A stretch of 31,625 nt of DNA from DATMXT01 sp035560415 (GTDB taxonomy: Bacteria > Bacillota > Clostridia > Oscillospirales > Feifaniaceae). Below are positions 13,179 to 25,928 of the stretch, one piece after another (the first letter of the stretch is position 1; the number at the start of each line of letters is the position of its first letter). The notes beneath the pieces are model-generated. The model searched no databases. It had not been told where the DNA came from and saw only the letters and a program-made list of their open reading frames with translations. Location: the NCBI GenBank assembly GCA_035560415.1, contig DATMZG010000126.1:1-31625 (forward strand). The letters are read 5' to 3'. The position numbers and the translations under genes are program-made.

Positions 13179-15260
13179 TCAGGAGTCCTTTCGACGTACG
13201 CCGACAATGGATTCCGAGACCGACTTGGGCACTTCCGTGTAGTGGCTGGGCTCCATGCTGTAAACGCCGCGGCCCTGTGTTTTGGAGCGCAGGTCGGTGG
13301 CGTAGCCAAACATCTCGGAGAGCGGGACAGAGGCCGTGATCTCCTGCGAGCCGGTGCGGGCCTCCATGCCGGAGACCTGCCCGCGGCGGGCGTTGAGGTC
13401 GCCGATGACGTCGCCCATGTAGTTCTCGGGGACGTTGACGACCACTTTCATGATGGGCTCGGTCAAAACGGGGTCGGCCTTGCGCATAGCCTCCTTGAAA
13501 GCCATGGAGGCGGCAATCTTAAAGGCCATTTCGGAGGAGTCCACCTCGTGGTAGGAGCCGTCAAGCAGCGTGCACTTGACGTCGACGACATTGTAGCCGG
13601 CCAGAACGCCCGACTGCATGGCCCCCTGAACGCCGGCGTCAACCGCCGGAATATACTCCTTGGGGATGGCGCCGCCGATGATTTTGTTCTCAAACAGGTA
13701 GCCGGCGCCGGGCTCACTCGGCTCAATGCGGATTTTGACGTGGCCGTACTGGCCCTTGCCGCCCGACTGGCGGACATATTTGTTGTCGACCTCAGCGGCC
13801 TTCCGAATGGTCTCCTTGTAGGCGACCTGCGGCTTGCCGACATTGGCCTCCACCTTGAACTCGCGCAGCAGTCTGTCGACGATGATTTCAAGGTGAAGCT
13901 CACCCATTCCGGCGATGATGGTCTGTCCGGTCTCCTCGTCGGTGTAAGTGCGAAAAGTGGGGTCCTCCTCGGCGAGTTTCGCCAAGGCGATGCCCATCTT
14001 TTCCTGGCCTGCCTTGGTCTTGGGCTCAATGGCGACCCGGATGACGGGGTCGGGAAACTCCATGGACTCGAGGATGACGGGATTGCGCTCGTCGCACAGC
14101 GTGTCGCCGGTCGTCGTGTTCTTGAGGCCGACGGCGGCGGCGATGTCGCCCGAATAGACCTCCTCGAGGTCCTGCCGGTGGTTGGCGTGCATGAGCAGGA
14201 TGCGCCCCAGGCGCTCGCGGTCCTGCTTGGTGGAGTTGTAGACCGAAGCTCCCTTCTTGGCGGTACCGGAGTAAACGCGGAAGAAGCAGAGCTTGCCGAC
14301 AAAGGGGTCGGTCGCGATTTTGAAAGCGAGGGCTGAAAACGGCTCGTCGTCCGACGTGTGCCGCTCCATTTCTGCGCCGGTTTCGGGATGAACTCCGCGG
14401 ATGGCCGGAATGTCGAGCGGCGAGGGCATGTAGTCGACGATGGCGTCGAGCAGCTTCTGCACGCCTTTGTTCCGGTAGGAGGTGCCGCAGACGACCGGAA
14501 CCATCTTGTTGGCGATGGTGGCGGCGCGGATGGCGGCTTTGATTTCCTCGATAGAAATCTCCTCTTCCATGAGATACTTCTCGAGCAGCGCGTCGTCGAC
14601 TTCGGCAACGGCCTCCAGAATGGCATGGCGGTACTCGGCAGCTTTGTCCTTGAGCTCAGCCGGAATCTCCTCGACGCGGATGTCCTTCCCGAGGTCGTCG
14701 TAATAGATGTAGGCCTTCATTTCGACGAGGTCGACGATGCCCTTAAAGGTATCCTCGGCCCCGACGGGGAGCTGTATCGGAACGGCGTTGCACTTGAGCC
14801 GCTCATGCATCATGGAGACGACGCGATAAAAGTCGGCGCCCATGATATCCATTTTGTTCACATAGGCCATGCGGGGCACGCCGTACCTGTCGGCCTGGCG
14901 CCACACGGTCTCGGACTGCGGCTCAACGCCGCCCTTGGCACAGAAAACGGTGACGGAGCCGTCCAGTACGCGAAGCGACCGTTCGACTTCAACCGTGAAG
15001 TCCACATGTCCCGGCGTGTCGATGATGTTGATGCGGTTGTCCTTCCAATGGCAGGTGGTGGCGGCGGAGGTGATGGTGATGCCACGCTCCTGCTCCTGCT
15101 CCATCCAGTCCATGGTGGCCGCGCCGTCATGCACTTCTCCGAGCTTGTGGGTGATCCCCGTGTAATACAAAATCCTCTCGGTCGTCGTCGTCTTTCCGGC
15201 GTCGATATGGGCCATGATGCCTATATTGCGCGTCAACTCAAGCGGAAATTCTCTTGGCAT
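13179..15260 (-). CDS. fusA: Translation elongation factor G
   Basis: A 693-residue EF-G, the GTPase that drives ribosomal translocation and, with the recycling factor, subunit splitting. Visible motifs are AHIDAGKTTTTERILYYTG (P-loop), EQERGITITSA (switch I region), DTPGHVDFT, VNKMD, and the domain IV to V segments (YGHVKIRIEPSEPGAGY, GDVIGDLNARRGQVSGME). The length fits canonical EF-G rather than EF-G2 or a tetracycline-resistance paralogue. The start ATG at 15258-15260 has CAGGAG six bases upstream. It lies 38 bases after rpsG and 85 before tuf, the classical str operon order. Confidence 0.99.
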   Translation of the reverse strand: MPREFPLELTRNIGIMAHIDAGKTTTTERILYYTGITHKLGEVHDGAATMDWMEQEQERGITITSAATTCHWKDNRINIIDTPGHVDFTVEVERSLRVLDGSVTVFCAKGGVEPQSETVWRQADRYGVPRMAYVNKMDIMGADFYRVVSMMHERLKCNAVPIQLPVGAEDTFKGIVDLVEMKAYIYYDDLGKDIRVEEIPAELKDKAAEYRHAILEAVAEVDDALLEKYLMEEEISIEEIKAAIRAATIANKMVPVVCGTSYRNKGVQKLLDAIVDYMPSPLDIPAIRGVHPETGAEMERHTSDDEPFSALAFKIATDPFVGKLCFFRVYSGTAKKGASVYNSTKQDRERLGRILLMHANHRQDLEEVYSGDIAAAVGLKNTTTGDTLCDERNPVILESMEFPDPVIRVAIEPKTKAGQEKMGIALAKLAEEDPTFRTYTDEETGQTIIAGMGELHLEIIVDRLLREFKVEANVGKPQVAYKETIRKAAEVDNKYVRQSGGKGQYGHVKIRIEPSEPGAGYLFENKIIGGAIPKEYIPAVDAGVQGAMQSGVLAGYNVVDVKCTLLDGSYHEVDSSEMAFKIAASMAFKEAMRKADPVLTEPIMKVVVNVPENYMGDVIGDLNARRGQVSGMEARTGSQEITASVPLSEMFGYATDLRSKTQGRGVYSMEPSHYTEVPKSVSESIVGVRRKDS

Positions 15261-15298
15261 TGTTTTCTCCTGTTCTCATGACGAATCCGACCGAAAGC

Positions 15299-15769
15299 TT
15301 AGAAGCGATAATGGGCAAAGGCTCTGTTGGACTCGGCCATGCGGTGCGTGTCGTCCTTTTTCTTGACGGCGCCGCCGGCATTGTTTACGGCATCCAGCAG
15401 TTCGCCGGCAAGCCGCTCGGACATGAGCCGCTCGCTGCGGGCTCTGGAATAGCTCGTCAGCCAGCGCAGGCCGAGTGTGCGGCGGCGCTCCGGACGAACT
15501 TCCATCGGAACCTGATAGGTGGCGCCGCCGACGCGGCGGGCCTTGACTTCGAGCACCGGCATGATGTTCTCAAGCCCCTGTTCGAAGACCTCGAGCGGGT
15601 CTTTTCCGGTCTTTTCCTTAATGATGTCAAATGCGTCGTAGACGATTTTCTGGGCGACGCCCTTCTTCCCGTCATACATGATGTTGTTGATGAGGCGTGT
15701 GACCATTTTGCTGCCGTACAGCGGGTCTGGCAGCACGTCTCTCTCGGGTACGGAACCTCTTCTGGGCAC
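15299..15769 (-). CDS. rpsG: 30S ribosomal protein S7
   Basis: A 156-residue S7, exactly the usual length when started at GTG 15767-15769 (reading PRRGSVPERDVLPDPLYGSK after the initiator). AAGGAGGG lies just upstream of this GTG; the in-frame ATG six codons earlier would place that binding site inside the gene and add residues absent from the family. S7 binds the 3' major domain of 16S rRNA and nucleates the head of the small subunit. In other bacteria S7 can repress its own operon by binding the S12-S7 spacer. Here that spacer (15770-15921) is long enough to hold a structure. Confidence 0.97.
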   Translation of the reverse strand: MPRRGSVPERDVLPDPLYGSKMVTRLINNIMYDGKKGVAQKIVYDAFDIIKEKTGKDPLEVFEQGLENIMPVLEVKARRVGGATYQVPMEVRPERRRTLGLRWLTSYSRARSERLMSERLAGELLDAVNNAGGAVKKKDDTHRMAESNRAFAHYRF

Positions 15770-15802
15770 TTTTCTTCCCTCCTTCACATACTGTTGAACT
15801 CA

Positions 15803-15860
15803 TAGGTACTCGAAAGTGAAATACTCCCGTCGGCACGCAGAAGACGTTCTATACTACCTA
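15803..15860 (-). promoter_or_regulatory. Possible structured element in the rpsL-rpsG spacer
   Basis: TAGGTA (15803-15808) and TACCTA (15855-15860) can pair across about 46 bases in the spacer between rpsL and rpsG. In Escherichia coli the equivalent spacer is the S7 binding site used for autoregulation. The similarity here is only of position; the pairing is short and unproven. Confidence 0.3.
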
Positions 15861-15921
15861 AGTATATAATAAACGCTCTGCGGATGCTTCGCTGGTCAAT
15901 TCATTCGAGCGGGCGGCAAAT

Positions 15922-16341
15922 TTACTTCGCAGTTTTCTTCGGCCTCTTTGTGCCGTACTTGGACCTGCCCTGCCGGCGTGTCTGCACGCCCTGGGTGTCC
16001 AGCGTTCCGCGGATGATGTGATAGCGAACGCCGGGGAGATCCTTGACTCTGCCGCCTCTGATGAGCACAACGTTATGCTCCTGAAGGTTGTGTCCAACGC
16101 CGGGGATGTACGCGGAGACTTCGGCGCCGTTGGAGAGTCTCACACGCGCGATTTTGCGCAAAGCCGAATTAGGCTTCTTGGGGGTCATGGTCTTGACCGA
16201 GGTACAGACGCCGCGCTTTTGGGGAGCCGACTGGTCGGTCTGCTGCTTCTTCAGGGTGTTGAATCCCTTTTGAAGCGCAGGGGCCTTGGACTTGTAGACA
16301 GAGGTCTCTCTGCCCTGTTTCACAAGCTGGTTAAACGTCAT
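15922..16341 (-). CDS. rpsL: 30S ribosomal protein S12
   Basis: A 139-residue S12, within the range of Gram-positive bacteria. It has the conserved TMTPKKPNSALRK segment with the lysine matching Escherichia coli K43 (here K56) and GGRVKDLPGVRYH with the second streptomycin-related lysine (here K100). Both are wild-type, so no streptomycin-resistance substitution is seen. The C-terminal basic tail GRSKYGTKRPKK is typical. S12 sits at the decoding centre. The start at ATG 16339-16341 has AAGGAGG upstream at a somewhat long distance. It follows the L7Ae-like gene by 105 bases and precedes rpsG. The leader has a short nested stem, TGCGGG (16391-16396) with CCCGCA (16414-16419). Confidence 0.98.
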   Translation of the reverse strand: MTFNQLVKQGRETSVYKSKAPALQKGFNTLKKQQTDQSAPQKRGVCTSVKTMTPKKPNSALRKIARVRLSNGAEVSAYIPGVGHNLQEHNVVLIRGGRVKDLPGVRYHIIRGTLDTQGVQTRRQGRSKYGTKRPKKTAK

Positions 16342-16446
16342 TTTCCGTAGTTTCCTCCTTTCTCAAAAACTTTGGAACTTTTGTTTTCACTGCGGGAAAT
16401 CCCAAAAAGGGCGCCCGCAACGAAAACGGGTTCTTATTTCAAACCG

Positions 16447-16689
16447 TCACCGGTTTAAAACAGCGACTGTCGCGGCGCCCACCTCAATGTTGCAGGCGGC
16501 GCCAAGCCGCGCCATGGAGGGCGCGTGCTCGACTTTTACCCCCATTTGGCGGCAGAGCTCCTCGAGCGGCACCGTCACTGCGGGGTCGGCGTCTTCGGCG
16601 ATATAGACGAGCTTTGCCCGTCCCTCCTTGACCGCCTTGCGGGTCTGTTTGAGGCCGACAACCTTGGGATGGTCTCCGAATTCAAGCAT
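16447..16689 (-). CDS. L7Ae family RNA-binding protein (YbxF-like)
   Basis: An 80-residue protein of the L7Ae/L30e/S12e/Gadd45 family, of the size and operon position of Bacillus YbxF, between rpoC and rpsL. The family core is visible: VVGLKQTRKAVKEGRAKLVYIAEDADP, then VPLEELCRQMGVKV and the terminal GAACNIEVGAATVAVL. YbxF-type proteins bind kink-turn RNA in ribosomes or leader RNAs; its exact target here is unknown. It is the first gene after a consensus promoter at 16726-16754, so it leads the str transcript. The ATG at 16687-16689 has TGAGGA next to it and GAGGAG further up. Confidence 0.93.
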   Translation of the reverse strand: MLEFGDHPKVVGLKQTRKAVKEGRAKLVYIAEDADPAVTVPLEELCRQMGVKVEHAPSMARLGAACNIEVGAATVAVLNR

Positions 16690-16725
16690 TCCTCATCGAC
16701 TCCTCTCAATTTTACAGACTTAGTT

Positions 16726-16754
16726 ATTATATAGTGCCGGTGAAAAAATGTCAA
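16726..16754 (-). promoter_or_regulatory. Consensus sigma-A promoter of the L7Ae-rpsL-rpsG-fusA transcript
   Basis: Read on the - strand: a perfect TTGACA (16754-16749), exactly 17 bases, and a perfect TATAAT (16731-16726). It begins 17 bases past the rpoC stop codon. No terminator is visible between rpoC and this promoter, so readthrough from rpoC probably adds to it. Transcription should start near 16719, about 30 bases before the L7Ae-like ATG. Confidence 0.85.
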
Positions 16755-16770
16755 TACATGATAGAAGGCT

Positions 16771-20313
<3,543 letters not shown>

Positions 20314-20510
20314 AATTACTCCTCCTCCACTGGGGGCCTGCCAAACTGCCGTCAGGCGCCCATCCTTTGGCGCGTGTCGCGCCACTCAGCGTGAAATTCT
20401 CTTGAAATACCTTCCGTGTTTTTGCGTGACGTGATGTGTTTATTCGCCTTATCTGACGCAAAATGCGCTTAAAATTCGTGTGATTGGCGAAAGCCGCCAA
20501 AAGGATTTGG
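20314..20510 (-). promoter_or_regulatory. rpoB-rpoC spacer with hairpins
   Basis: The spacer holds no gene but several stems: TTGGCG/CGCCAA (20484-20489 with 20495-20500) just after the rpoB stop, and a perfect TGGCGCG/CGCGCCA (20368-20374 with 20378-20384). An overlapping alternative pairs GCGCC with GGCGC further along (about 20355-20383), so the two cannot form together. A regulatory or processing role before rpoC is possible; no clear promoter was found in it. Confidence 0.4.
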
Positions 20511-24236
<3,726 letters not shown>

Positions 24237-24459
24237 CTTCGCATCACTCCGTATACAATATTTTGCGGATACTTATGCAGGATTTCCGCCGTCATCCCCG
24301 CGCTCCCGCAACTTTTCACTGTTTTCTTAATAGAATATTACAGTTTATTGCAGGGGCGTTAACCTCAAATTGCGCGAAAATACAGGAAAAATTGTGTACA
24401 CCCATCCCCGTTTCTACAGAAATGACCCCCATAAAATTTACGGCAAATGGGAAAAAACG

Positions 24460-24488
24460 TTTATACAAAACGGGGAAAAAGCAAACAA
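24460..24488 (-). promoter_or_regulatory. Candidate promoter of rpoBC
   Basis: Read on the - strand: TTGTTT (24488-24483), 17 bases, TATAAA (24465-24460). It would give a leader of about 215 bases before rpoB. The -35 box matches poorly, but this is the best-placed sigma-A-like site in the 488-base gap 24237-24724. Other parts of that gap hold only AT-rich sequence, the dyads listed here and the Rrf2 terminator. Confidence 0.45.
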
Positions 24489-24549
24489 ACAGTCATTTTA
24501 TCAAAATTTTCATCGATAAATTCATCGGTTTTGACGATTGACTGTTTGT
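24485..24549. repeat. Long dyad upstream of rpoB
   Basis: ACAAACAGTCA (24485-24495) and TGACTGTTTGT (24539-24549) are perfect 11-bp inverted repeats. Nested inside them is TCAAAA (24501-24506) with TTTTGA near 24528-24533. One outer arm overlaps the proposed -35 box of the rpoB promoter, so it could be an operator or a DNA cruciform; it lies upstream of the expected transcript start. Confidence 0.5.
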
Positions 24550-24589
24550 AAAGCCCACTATAGCGAAGTTCTCCCCATTGTGTGCAGTT

Positions 24590-24602
24590 TGATATAATAT
24601 CA
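24590..24602. promoter_or_regulatory. AT-rich palindrome TGATAT-A-ATATCA
   Basis: A perfect 6-bp inverted repeat around one base, between the Rrf2-type terminator and rpoB. A similar but wider dyad, TGATA-AAATA-TATCA, lies at 25344-25358 on the other side of the Rrf2-type gene. Both could be regulator sites; AT-rich chance palindromes are the alternative. Confidence 0.35.
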
Positions 24603-24674
24603 CCAAATCCATCCAGAGTCAAGCACTTTTTTAAAACAAAAATCCCCGCTATACACCCTATTCATCCCATATAC

Positions 24675-24712
24675 AAAAAAAGCGCCGGGCCCGTACAGCC
24701 CCGCGCTTTTCT
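24675..24712 (-). terminator. Rho-independent terminator of the Rrf2-type gene
   Basis: AAAAGCGC on one side and GCGCTTTT on the other enclose a GC-rich stem (24677-24710), followed on the - strand by a run of T. It lies about 15 bases after the stop codon of the Rrf2-type gene. Confidence 0.85.
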
Positions 24713-24724
24713 ATGTATTGGAGG

Positions 24725-25126
24725 TCAAGTTAAAAACTTTGACATTTTCACGCAATCAAGTTCGTTTGTAATGATATCGCTCACGCGCTTAAACTCGATG
24801 TGAAAAGGACATTTTTCTTTGTCGGGCACGCGCGTGCAGCCGGCGGCCGGCCACAGACACTTGTTGATGGCAATAGGGCCGTCAACGACCTGAATGATGT
24901 CGAGCAGGGAAATTTCTTCGGGGCCTTTGCTTAAAACATACCCGCCCGCTGCCCCTTTGAAAGAGCGCACAATGCCTGCCCTGGATAATTTACCAAGGAT
25001 TTTGAGCGTAAAACGCATAGTCACGCCGACCTGGTCCGCAATTGTGCCCGCGTCGCTCTTCACATTTGTGGTGGCAAGGTAATATACTATGCGCACCGCA
25101 TAGTCGGCCTCAAGTGTTATTCTCAT
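24725..25126 (-). CDS. Rrf2 family transcriptional regulator, possible Fe-S cluster type
   Basis: A 133-residue DNA-binding protein. The N-terminal winged helix-turn-helix begins MRITLEADYAVRIVYYLA and includes TIADQVGVTMRFTLKILGKL and SFKGAAGGYVLSK, all typical of Rrf2 proteins. In the C-terminal part three cysteines (C90, C97, C106) lie where IscR and NsrR bind their iron-sulfur cluster; a fourth (C125) is near the end. The spacing (six and eight residues between them) differs slightly from IscR. The protein probably senses iron-sulfur status, redox or nitric oxide, but no iscS or suf gene lies beside it, so its targets are unknown. It has its own promoter and terminator. Confidence 0.93.
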   Translation of the reverse strand: MRITLEADYAVRIVYYLATTNVKSDAGTIADQVGVTMRFTLKILGKLSRAGIVRSFKGAAGGYVLSKGPEEISLLDIIQVVDGPIAINKCLWPAAGCTRVPDKEKCPFHIEFKRVSDIITNELDCVKMSKFLT

Positions 25127-25233
25127 ACATCACTCTCTTTCCCCGGCGCCCCCCAAAAGAAGCTCAGATAAAAAAGCGCGCACCGTTTTGCAGTGCAGCT
25201 GAATAATAATCAGCGACTCGCCCCTAGTTTTAT

Positions 25234-25263
25234 ATTTTACCACAATTGCCCAGCTGATTTCAA
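25234..25263 (-). promoter_or_regulatory. Promoter of the Rrf2-type gene
   Basis: Read on the - strand: TTGAAA (25263-25258), 18 bases, TAAAAT (25239-25234) with an extended -10 TGG. It gives a leader of about 100 bases containing a small hairpin (GCACTG with CGGTGC) followed by a T run, which could act as an attenuator. Nothing else but this and the tRNA promoter is seen in 25127-25435. Confidence 0.55.
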
Positions 25264-25391
25264 GAGATTTTCCCGTAAATTCTTAATTTTTTTGCATGGA
25301 ATGCGCAAAAACCCCTTATAACTTCTTTATTAGAAATGTGTCCTGATAAAATATATCAAATTTATCCGCTTTTCAATTTGGCAATTCTCTA

Positions 25392-25420
25392 TTGACAGGC
25401 ACCCGAGCATTCAGTATAAT
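25392..25420 (+). promoter_or_regulatory. Consensus sigma-A promoter of tRNA-Pro
   Basis: A perfect TTGACA (25392-25397), exactly 17 bases, and a perfect TATAAT (25415-25420). The start of transcription is expected near 25427, about nine bases before the mature tRNA. This is one of two fully consensus promoters in the window. Confidence 0.88.
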
Positions 25421-25435
25421 AATGGGGCTGTATGG

Positions 25436-25512
25436 CGGGGTGTAGCGCAGTTTGGTAGCGCGCTTGGTTCGGGACCAAGAGGCCCCGGGTTCAAGTCCCG
25501 GCACTCCGACCA
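25436..25512 (+). tRNA. tRNA-Pro (anticodon CGG)
   Basis: A full cloverleaf of 77 bases with an encoded CCA. The acceptor stem is CGGGGTG with CACTCCG (one G-T pair), the D arm GCGC...GCGC, the anticodon stem CTTGG/CCAAG with loop TTCGGGA giving anticodon CGG, and the T arm CCGGG-TTCAAGT-CCCGG. It reads the proline codon CCG, common in this GC-rich genome. It is a solitary gene with its own promoter and terminator. Confidence 0.97.
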
Positions 25513-25554
25513 CATGAAAAGACCGTTGACGAAAGTCAGCGGTCTTTTCATGTG
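25511..25554 (+). terminator. Terminator of tRNA-Pro
   Basis: The arms 25511-25530 and 25535-25554 pair over about 20 bases with a single wobble and a GAAA tetraloop; the strongest inner part is AGACCGTTGAC with GTCAGCGGTCT, then TTTT. The outermost bases of the left arm are the CA of the tRNA CCA end, so the hairpin begins directly at the mature 3' terminus. Confidence 0.8.
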
Positions 25555-25704
25555 TATGCATTTTTGTGTGGGTTTGCGGGTGAAAATTCCTGTTCGTTTT
25601 GTAATTTGATGTCAACGCATAGTAATCTTTGGGTAAGTTGTTGTAATATTCAAACCCGCAGAGTTGGTTTTTGGTAAACTTTTATATTTCATCGCGATAT
25701 TCGA

Positions 25705-25733
25705 TTGCATCCTGTGCGCTTGTACGGTATAAT
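25705..25733 (+). promoter_or_regulatory. Sigma-A promoter of the secreted protease gene
   Basis: TTGCAT (25705-25710), exactly 17 bases, and a perfect TATAAT (25728-25733). The expected start is near 25740, leaving a leader of about 190 bases before the protease start codon. Confidence 0.7.
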
Positions 25734-25766
25734 GTATCTGGAAAATAATAGCATTTATTCCAGAAC

Positions 25767-25877
25767 GTGGCATTCGCTCGGCTATGGAAAAAGCTGAGGG
25801 AAATGAGGCGTGCCCGGGAGCACGGCCGCAGCCTGTGGGCAGCCGCAGGACCGGGCCCGGTGCAGCGCGCATGCCGC
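25767..25877 (+). ncRNA. Candidate structured leader RNA of the protease gene
   Basis: A GC-rich segment within an AT-rich intergenic region. GTGGCAT (25767-25773) can pair with ATGCCGC (25871-25877) to close a domain that contains several hairpins: CTCGGCT/AGCTGAG (25777-25783 with 25792-25798), CGTGC/GCACG (25809-25813 with 25820-25824), GCC/GGC near 25831-25840, and the 12-bp palindrome ACCGGGCCCGGT (25850-25861). The frame is also open through it, but the translation has no signal-peptide character. I compared it with remembered consensus sequences of cyclic-di-GMP, cyclic-di-AMP, cobalamin and SAM riboswitches and found no match. Confidence 0.4.
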
Positions 25878-25928
25878 CATGGGCGAGGCCGGCAGGTTTG
25901 GCAAATTTGGATGGAAGAAGATGTCGTG

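Noticed and set aside
15770..15787. ATG start six codons upstream for rpsG
   Set aside because: It would put the ribosome binding site inside the gene and add residues absent from S7; the GTG gives the standard 156 residues.
24578..24598. Possible + strand promoter with TATAAT at 24593-24598
   Set aside because: There is no -35 box at a suitable distance and no gene downstream on that strand; the site is better explained as part of the palindrome at 24590-24602.
25373..25615. Open frame of 80 codons on the - strand across the tRNA gene, containing GVPGLEPGASWSRTKRATK
   Set aside because: This is the antisense translation of a tRNA gene, a well-known false gene call. It overlaps the tRNA, its promoter and its terminator.
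25767..25928. In-frame 54-codon extension upstream of the protease start
   Set aside because: The residues are basic and lack a signal peptide. The start at 25929 gives a standard signal sequence, and the stretch fits better as a structured leader.
25740..25928. Known riboswitch in the protease leader
   Set aside because: The conserved core sequences of the cyclic-di-GMP, cyclic-di-AMP, SAM and cobalamin classes were looked for by eye and not found. Only an unassigned structured leader is claimed.
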